7,342 nucleotides of DNA, taken from positions 1 through 7,342 of the forward strand of contig JAJRWJ010000052.1 in NCBI GenBank assembly GCA_024276805.1, in the 5' to 3' direction. Below the pieces are notes generated by a model. It saw only the letters and a list, made by a program, of their open reading frames with translations, made no database searches and had not been told where the DNA came from. The translations under genes and the position numbers were made by a program. This DNA comes from Gammaproteobacteria bacterium. GTDB taxonomy: Bacteria; Pseudomonadota; Gammaproteobacteria; Methylococcales; Methylomonadaceae. Shown here one piece after another: positions 6,070 through 7,342 of this stretch. Each line of letters opens with the position of its first letter. Position 1 is the stretch's first letter.

Positions 6070-6080
6070 GTATAAAAATG
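6067..6080 (+). promoter_or_regulatory. eno ribosome binding site overlapping the kdsA stop
   Basis: TAGG at 6067-6070 contains the kdsA TAG stop. It lies seven bases before the eno ATG at 6078, separated by the AT-rich TATAAAA. The SD is short, but the AT-rich spacer and the terminating ribosome right on it suit a strongly translated gene such as eno. Confidence 0.5.
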
Positions 6081-7342
6081 GCGAAAATAACCGATGTTCG
6101 TGCACGCGAGATTCTCGATTCCCGCGGCAACCCAACTGTCGAAGCAGATGTGATACTGGCGTCCGGCGCTACAGGCAGCGCAATGGTGCCTTCCGGCGCC
6201 TCGACCGGTGAGCGCGAGGCGATAGAGCTGCGCGATGGCGACAAGTCACGTTATCTGGGCAAGGGCGTGTTGAAGGCGGTGGAAAATATCAACAGTGAAA
6301 TTCGCGCTGCCATCATCGATATGGATGCCGGCAATCAGGCCGCCATCGACCAGAAAATGATCGAACTGGATGGCACGGAAAGCAAGGCCAGGCTGGGCGC
6401 CAATGCCTTGCTTGCCGTTTCCATGGCGACAGCCCATGCCGCGGCCAAAGATGGCGGCATCCCATTGTATCGCTATCTGAAAACCAGCGACGAATTCATC
6501 ATGCCGGTGCCAATGATGAACATCATCAACGGCGGCTCCCACGCGGACAACAGCGTCGATTTGCAGGAATTCATGATTCTGCCGGTGGGCGCGCCGACTT
6601 TTCGCGAGGCGATACGTTATGGCGCGGAAGTGTTCCACACGCTGAAAAAAGTGCTCAGTGACCAGGGCATGACCACCACCGTTGGCGACGAAGGCGGTTT
6701 TGCACCCAATCGGCCATCCAACGAAGCGGCCATTGGCGTGATTCTGGAAGCCATCGAGAAAGCCGGCTACAAACCTGGCGAAGACATCTATCTGGGTCTG
6801 GATGCCGCCAGCTCCGAATATTATGTCAACGGCCGTTATGTGCTGGCCTCCGAAAACAAACGCTTCGATTCCGAAGAGATGGTCGATTTTCTGGCTGACT
6901 GGGTCGATAAATATCCGATCATCAGCATCGAGGATGGTCTCGATGAAAATGACTGGGATGGCTGGAAGTTGCTGACGGAAAAACTGGGTGGAAAAATTCA
7001 ACTGGTCGGCGATGATCTTTTCGTCACCAATCCGGCTATACTGAAGCAAGGCATCGATCAGAATATCGCCAATTCCATCCTGATCAAGGTCAATCAGATC
7101 GGCACACTGACGGAAACCCTGGCGGCGATCAGGATGGCCCATGATGCGTCCTATAGCGCGGTGGTATCGCATCGTTCCGGGGAAACGGAAGATGTCACGA
7201 TCGCCGATCTGGTGGTGGCCACCGGCACGGGTCAGATCAAGACTGGTTCCCTGAGCCGTTCAGACCGCATCGCCAAATACAATCGCCTGATGAAAATCGA
7301 AGAGGAACTGGGTGATCAGACCAGATATGCAGGACGCAGCGC
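6078..7342 (+). CDS. eno: Enolase (phosphopyruvate hydratase), 3' end cut by window
   Basis: Glycolytic enzyme interconverting 2-phosphoglycerate and phosphoenolpyruvate; in E. coli it is also part of the RNA degradosome. 421 full codons are visible with no stop, against about 430 usual, so only about ten residues are missing at the right edge. The N-terminal domain shows REILDSRGNPTVEA (10-23) and PSGASTGEREAIELRDGD (38-55). The barrel shows PVPMMNIINGGSHADN (143-158), VGDEGGFAPN (202-211), IEDGLDENDWDGW (284-296), LVGDDLFVTN (309-318), the enolase signature ILIKVNQIGTLTET (334-347) and SHRSGETED (364-372). Predicted catalytic acid/base residues are Glu205 and Lys337, and Mg ligands are Asp242, Glu285 and Asp312, equivalent to E. 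coli Glu209, Lys342, Asp246, Glu290 and Asp317. The ATG is eight bases after kdsA and agrees with homology. I see no promoter of its own in the gap. Confidence 0.98.
   Translation, partial: MAKITDVRAREILDSRGNPTVEADVILASGATGSAMVPSGASTGEREAIELRDGDKSRYLGKGVLKAVENINSEIRAAIIDMDAGNQAAIDQKMIELDGTESKARLGANALLAVSMATAHAAAKDGGIPLYRYLKTSDEFIMPVPMMNIINGGSHADNSVDLQEFMILPVGAPTFREAIRYGAEVFHTLKKVLSDQGMTTTVGDEGGFAPNRPSNEAAIGVILEAIEKAGYKPGEDIYLGLDAASSEYYVNGRYVLASENKRFDSEEMVDFLADWVDKYPIISIEDGLDENDWDGWKLLTEKLGGKIQLVGDDLFVTNPAILKQGIDQNIANSILIKVNQIGTLTETLAAIRMAHDASYSAVVSHRSGETEDVTIADLVVATGTGQIKTGSLSRSDRIAKYNRLMKIEEELGDQTRYAGRS

Noticed and set aside
6053..6076. TTGAAA with TATAAA as an eno promoter
   Set aside because: The spacing is 12 bases, too short for a sigma-70 promoter. 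The TATAAAA is better explained as the AT-rich spacer between SD and start codon.
6246..7172. Minus-strand open frame of 308 codons opposite eno
   Set aside because: It lies entirely within eno on the other strand. The sense frame has every catalytic residue of enolase. Long antisense frames are common opposite highly codon-biased genes, and nothing in this one is recognisable.

Overview
The window is a stretch of bacterial core chromosome with all genes on the + strand: rarA (3' part only), accA, tilS, pyrG, kdsA and eno (lacking only its last few codons). The block accA-tilS-pyrG-kdsA-eno is the arrangement known from Gammaproteobacteria. Protein sequences agree: AccA, TilS, PyrG and RarA all read close to their E. 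coli counterparts. KdsA does not. It is the Cys-containing, metal-dependent type recalled from Xanthomonas, Burkholderia and Aquifex, not the metal-free E. coli/Pseudomonas type. A gammaproteobacterium outside the enteric/pseudomonad groups fits best, and a Gram-negative cell with LPS is certain from kdsA. I cannot name the genus. The DNA looks moderately GC-rich.

Layout. Positions 1-921 hold the C-terminal two thirds of RarA, a AAA+ protein of stalled replication forks. Positions 922-1159 are a 238-base gap with a good candidate promoter (perfect TATAAT) and a long imperfect stem-loop followed by a T-rich run. This is the only sizeable regulatory region in the window. accA follows (carboxyltransferase alpha of acetyl-CoA carboxylase), then after 34 bases tilS (tRNA-Ile lysidine synthetase, probably starting at GTG). 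A 77-base gap with a weaker promoter candidate leads into pyrG (CTP synthase). pyrG and kdsA overlap by 4 bases (ATGA), and eno starts 8 bases after kdsA, so pyrG-kdsA-eno is almost certainly one transcript with coupled translation.

How the genes fit together. Enolase makes phosphoenolpyruvate. KdsA condenses it with arabinose-5-phosphate into KDO-8-phosphate. CTP from PyrG is what the later enzyme KdsB uses to activate KDO for lipid A-core assembly. AccA serves the first step of fatty acid synthesis, so much of the block feeds envelope synthesis. TilS is needed for AUA decoding and has no direct metabolic link.

I found no mobile element, CRISPR array, tRNA/rRNA gene or novel gene system. 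The points of interest are the metallo-type KdsA, the structured leader before accA, and rarA lying next to accA instead of the usual dnaE.
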